From NCBI GenBank assembly GCA_937952975.1, contig CALFXX010000047.1, positions 1 through 9,826 on the forward strand: a stretch of 9,826 nt of DNA. Direction: 5' to 3'. The position numbers and the translations under genes were made by a program. Below, piece after piece: positions 7,972-9,826 of the stretch (the stretch's first letter is position 1; each line of letters begins with the position of its first letter). Under the pieces are notes generated by a model. It had not been told where the DNA came from. It was given only the letters and a program-made list of their open reading frames with translations, and ran no database searches. This DNA comes from an uncultured Alcaligenaceae bacterium. Its GTDB lineage: Bacteria; Pseudomonadota; Gammaproteobacteria; Burkholderiales; Burkholderiaceae_B.

Positions 7972-8017
7972 ACCAGTTGCCGGGACTAGGTGGGCGGGAA
8001 ACCTCTGCAGGGTGCGC

Positions 8018-8023
8018 TACAAT
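8018..8023 (+). promoter_or_regulatory. Probable tRNA-Leu promoter -10 element
   Basis: TACAAT, one base off the consensus TATAAT, lies 11 bases before the mature tRNA 5' end, which would leave a leader of about 5 bases. The following bases (GTTCGGC) are fairly G/C-rich, as in stable-RNA promoters under stringent control. The -35 region at 7994-8001 is not recognisable. Confidence 0.45.
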
Positions 8024-8034
8024 GTTCGGCTACT

Positions 8035-8121
8035 GCGAAGGTGGCGAAATTGGTAGACGCACCAGGTTTAGGTCCTGACGCCGTAACAGGTGTGCGGGTT
8101 CGAGTCCCGCCCTTCGCACCA
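8035..8121 (+). tRNA. tRNA-Leu, anticodon UAG
   Basis: An 87-base class II tRNA with all elements visible. The acceptor stem GCGAAGG (8035-8041) pairs perfectly with CCTTCGC (8111-8117), followed by discriminator A and an encoded CCA (8119-8121). The D-arm region contains TGGTAGACGC. The anticodon loop TTTAGGT carries TAG, which decodes CUA and probably other CUN codons. A long variable arm (CGCC...GGTG) is typical of tRNA-Leu, and the T arm is CGGG-TTCGAGT-CCCG. The body closely resembles E. coli leuW as I remember it. The anticodon stem reads CCAGG/CCTGA, so the outermost pair is C-A instead of Watson-Crick. It lies divergent from dapC and 64 bp upstream of tig. Confidence 0.97.
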
Positions 8122-8136
8122 TTTATTACCTAGTTG

Positions 8137-8154
8137 GCGCGGGCTGTCCGCTGC
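8137..8154. other. Weak hairpin between tRNA-Leu and tig
   Basis: In the 64-bp spacer after the tRNA, GCGG (8139-8142) and CCGC (8148-8151) form a 4-bp stem with a 5-base loop. It can extend by two pairs (GC/GC) across a bulged T. A loosely T-rich stretch (TTATCTTTGTTT, 8163-8174) follows about 8 bases later. It could be a weak terminator for the tRNA or a processing structure in a tRNA-tig transcript; the evidence is slight. Confidence 0.2.
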
Positions 8155-8185
8155 GCTCTCCGTTATCTTTGTTTGGTAGATCTTC

Positions 8186-9496
8186 ATGCAACCTGTGGTT
8201 GAAACCCTCTCCGGCCTCGAGCGCCGTGTTGAAATCTCGGTCTCAATGGCCGATGTCGAAAAAGCTGTTCAGGCCGAACTCAAGCGCGTTTCGCGCACAG
8301 CGAAAGTTGCTGGTTTTCGTCCTGGCAAGGTGCCAATGGCCATGCTCGAGCGCAGCCATGGCGCTGGCATCCGCTACGACTCAATCAACACAATGGTCGG
8401 GCAGGCCTTTGAGCAAGCCATTATTGCGTCTGGATTGCGTGTAGCGGGCGCCCCTAAATTGGCACCAAAAACAGAAGGCCAGTCTGAAAACGACTTGTCG
8501 TTTGTAGCAACGTTTGAAGTCTACCCAACGATTACGCTGCCCGATTTGGGCGCACTGAAAATCAAGCGCGCTGTGACAGCCGTTGGCGAAGCCGAGGTTC
8601 AGCGTACGGTTGACGTGCTGCGCAAGCAACGCGCCCAGCACAAGGCTGCTGAAGGTCGCGCTGCTCAAGACGACGACCAAGTCAAGCTTGACTTCGCGGG
8701 CACCATCGATGGTGTGCCGTTTGATGGCGGCAAAGCTGAAGATTTCCCGTTTGTGCTGGGCCAGGGTCGTATGTTGCCCGAGTTTGAGGTCGCCGTGCGC
8801 GGCATGAAAGCCGGCGAAACCAAGGTGTTTCCGTTGCCATTCCCAGCCGATTACGGTGGTAAAGATGTTGCAGGTAAAACGGCTGAATTCACCATCACGG
8901 TTAAAGAGGTTTCCGAGCCAATCTTGCCTGAACTTGACGCTGAGTTTGCCAAAGCCTTGGGTCAAACCGAGGGCGACGTCGAAAAACTGCTGACAGATAT
9001 CCGCGCCAACATCGAGCGCGAAGTCAAAGCACGCACGATGGCTCGCACCAAAAACAGCGTGATGGATGCTTTGGTGGCTGTTGCTACGTTTGACGTACCC
9101 AAGGCTCTGATCGACAGCGAGTGCGAGGCCCGCGTTGCCGCAGCCCGCGCCGAACTGACCCAACGTGGCGTGCCCAACGCTGACAAAATGCCTATTCCGG
9201 CTGATGCGTTTGCAACTGAGGCCGAGCGCCGCGTAAAACTCGGTTTGCTAGTATCTGAACTGGTTCAGGCTGAGCAATTGCAGGCTAAGCCAGAGCAGGT
9301 TCGTGCTCGCATTGAAGAATTTGCCTCAAGCTACGAAAAACCAGCTGAAGTTGTCAGCTATTATCTGTCAGATCGTGCACGGCGCTCAGAAGTCGAAGGT
9401 ATCGTGCTCGAGGACAACGTGGTTCAGCATGCGTTAGCCAAGGCGCAAGTTGAAGACGAGCAAGTGCCCTTTGACCAAGTCATGGAAACTAAATAA
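8186..9496 (+). CDS. tig: Trigger factor, ribosome-associated chaperone and prolyl isomerase
   Basis: Binds ribosomal protein L23 at the exit tunnel and shields and helps fold nascent chains. The 436 residues match the family (E. coli 432). The N-terminal ribosome-binding domain (1-~115) contains the docking signature GFRPGKVP (43-50), with Pro where E. coli has Lys in the FRK triplet. The FKBP-type PPIase domain spans about 160-243 (VKLDFAGTIDGVPFDGG, FVLGQGRMLPEFE, FPADYGGKDVAGKTAEFTI). The C-terminal helical chaperone arms follow (about 250-425). The ATG at 8186 gives the expected N-terminus (MQPVVETLSGLERRVEISV). The ribosome-binding site is weak (GGTAG, 6 bases upstream). No promoter is evident in the spacer, so co-transcription with the upstream tRNA is possible. 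clpP begins directly after the stop. Confidence 0.97.
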   Translation: MQPVVETLSGLERRVEISVSMADVEKAVQAELKRVSRTAKVAGFRPGKVPMAMLERSHGAGIRYDSINTMVGQAFEQAIIASGLRVAGAPKLAPKTEGQSENDLSFVATFEVYPTITLPDLGALKIKRAVTAVGEAEVQRTVDVLRKQRAQHKAAEGRAAQDDDQVKLDFAGTIDGVPFDGGKAEDFPFVLGQGRMLPEFEVAVRGMKAGETKVFPLPFPADYGGKDVAGKTAEFTITVKEVSEPILPELDAEFAKALGQTEGDVEKLLTDIRANIEREVKARTMARTKNSVMDALVAVATFDVPKALIDSECEARVAAARAELTQRGVPNADKMPIPADAFATEAERRVKLGLLVSELVQAEQLQAKPEQVRARIEEFASSYEKPAEVVSYYLSDRARRSEVEGIVLEDNVVQHALAKAQVEDEQVPFDQVMETK

Positions 9497-9826
9497 ATGC
9501 AACGTTTTACCGACTTTTATGCATCTATGCACGGTGGCGAATCTGTGACGCCTACCGCGCTTGGGTACATCCCGATGGTCATTGAGCAATCTGGGCGTGG
9601 CGAACGTGCCTACGATATTTACTCAAGATTGCTCAAAGAGCGCGTCATTTTTTTGGTGGGCCCGGTCAATGACCAGTCTGCTAACGTTATTGTGGCTCAG
9701 CTGCTATTTCTAGAGTCTGAAAACCCTGACAAAGATGTTGCGCTTTACATCAACTCACCGGGCGGGTCGGTTTATGCGGGTATGGCAATTTATGACACCA
9801 TGCGCTTTATCAAGCCCGAGGTGTCA
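9497..9826 (+). CDS. clpP: ATP-dependent Clp protease proteolytic subunit, N-terminal part
   Basis: Serine-protease subunit that forms a tetradecameric chamber and works with ClpX or ClpA to degrade tagged and misfolded proteins. The first 110 codons are present and the frame runs off the window edge. Recognisable ClpP segments are IPMVIEQSGRGERAYDIYSR (25-44), LLKERVIFLVGPV (45-57), ALYINSPGGSVYAGMAIYDTM (82-102) and the closing FIKPEVS. The catalytic Ser, His and Asp all lie beyond the edge; the Ser should be about a dozen codons further on. The first ~25 residues are probably an N-terminal propeptide. The start ATG immediately follows the tig TAA with no spacer, and only a weak GGAAAC precedes it inside tig, so termination-reinitiation coupling is likely. 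clpX usually follows. Confidence 0.96.
   Translation, partial: MQRFTDFYASMHGGESVTPTALGYIPMVIEQSGRGERAYDIYSRLLKERVIFLVGPVNDQSANVIVAQLLFLESENPDKDVALYINSPGGSVYAGMAIYDTMRFIKPEVS

Noticed and set aside
8035..8121. The tRNA-Leu 3' end as an integration site for a mobile element
   Set aside because: The adjacent genes are housekeeping (tig, clpP), no integrase is present, and no second copy of the tRNA 3' end is visible in the window.
8381..9163. A 260-codon open frame on the minus strand inside tig
   Set aside because: It lies wholly antisense to a clear trigger factor gene, has no recognisable domain, and its composition is what reverse reading of tig codons gives.
1..9826. A previously undescribed system, CRISPR array or defence island
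   Set aside because: Every gene belongs to a well-known family, spacers are under 90 bp, and no tandem or regularly spaced repeats are seen.

Overview
The window is an ordinary stretch of proteobacterial housekeeping chromosome. The proteins most resemble what I know from Betaproteobacteria, order Burkholderiales, probably an Alcaligenaceae relative. The reasons are a DapC of the Bordetella type next to dapD, the order tRNA-Leu / tig / clpP, a UvrD with an Alcaligenaceae-like C-terminal half, and a DesA-type desaturase directly before uvrD. GC content is moderate, in the mid-50s by eye. I cannot name a genus from this alone. I see no mobile element, CRISPR array, prophage or plausible new system.

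Layout. (1) Left, + strand: the C-terminal end of a membrane fatty-acid desaturase, overlapped by 4 bp by uvrD (DNA helicase II). (2) A short gap of about 85 bp holds a strong imperfect inverted repeat between converging genes. (3) Centre, - strand: a compact unit transcribed right to left, dapC, dapD, prmB and a yheS-type ABC-F ATPase. Gaps range from a 4-bp overlap to 47 bp, so it is probably one operon. (4) A divergent intergenic region of about 75 bp carries putative promoters for dapC leftward and for tRNA-Leu(UAG) rightward. (5) Right, + strand: tRNA-Leu, trigger factor (tig), then clpP, which starts directly after the tig stop codon and is cut by the window edge.

How the genes work together. 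dapD and dapC encode consecutive steps of the succinylase branch of lysine/meso-diaminopimelate synthesis, feeding peptidoglycan and lysine. prmB and the ABC-F protein both act on ribosomes: PrmB methylates ribosomal protein L3, and YheS-type ABC-F proteins bind ribosomes. Trigger factor and ClpP belong to nascent-chain folding and proteolysis; clpX and lon often follow in this neighbourhood but lie outside the window. UvrD serves nucleotide-excision and mismatch repair.

Points worth a second look are modest. They are a roughly 58-residue low-complexity insert in UvrD, no dapE between dapD and prmB, a probable over-extended prmB start, possible leaderless dapC translation, zero spacing at the tig/clpP junction, a C-A mismatch in the tRNA anticodon stem, and the unusual intergenic hairpin.
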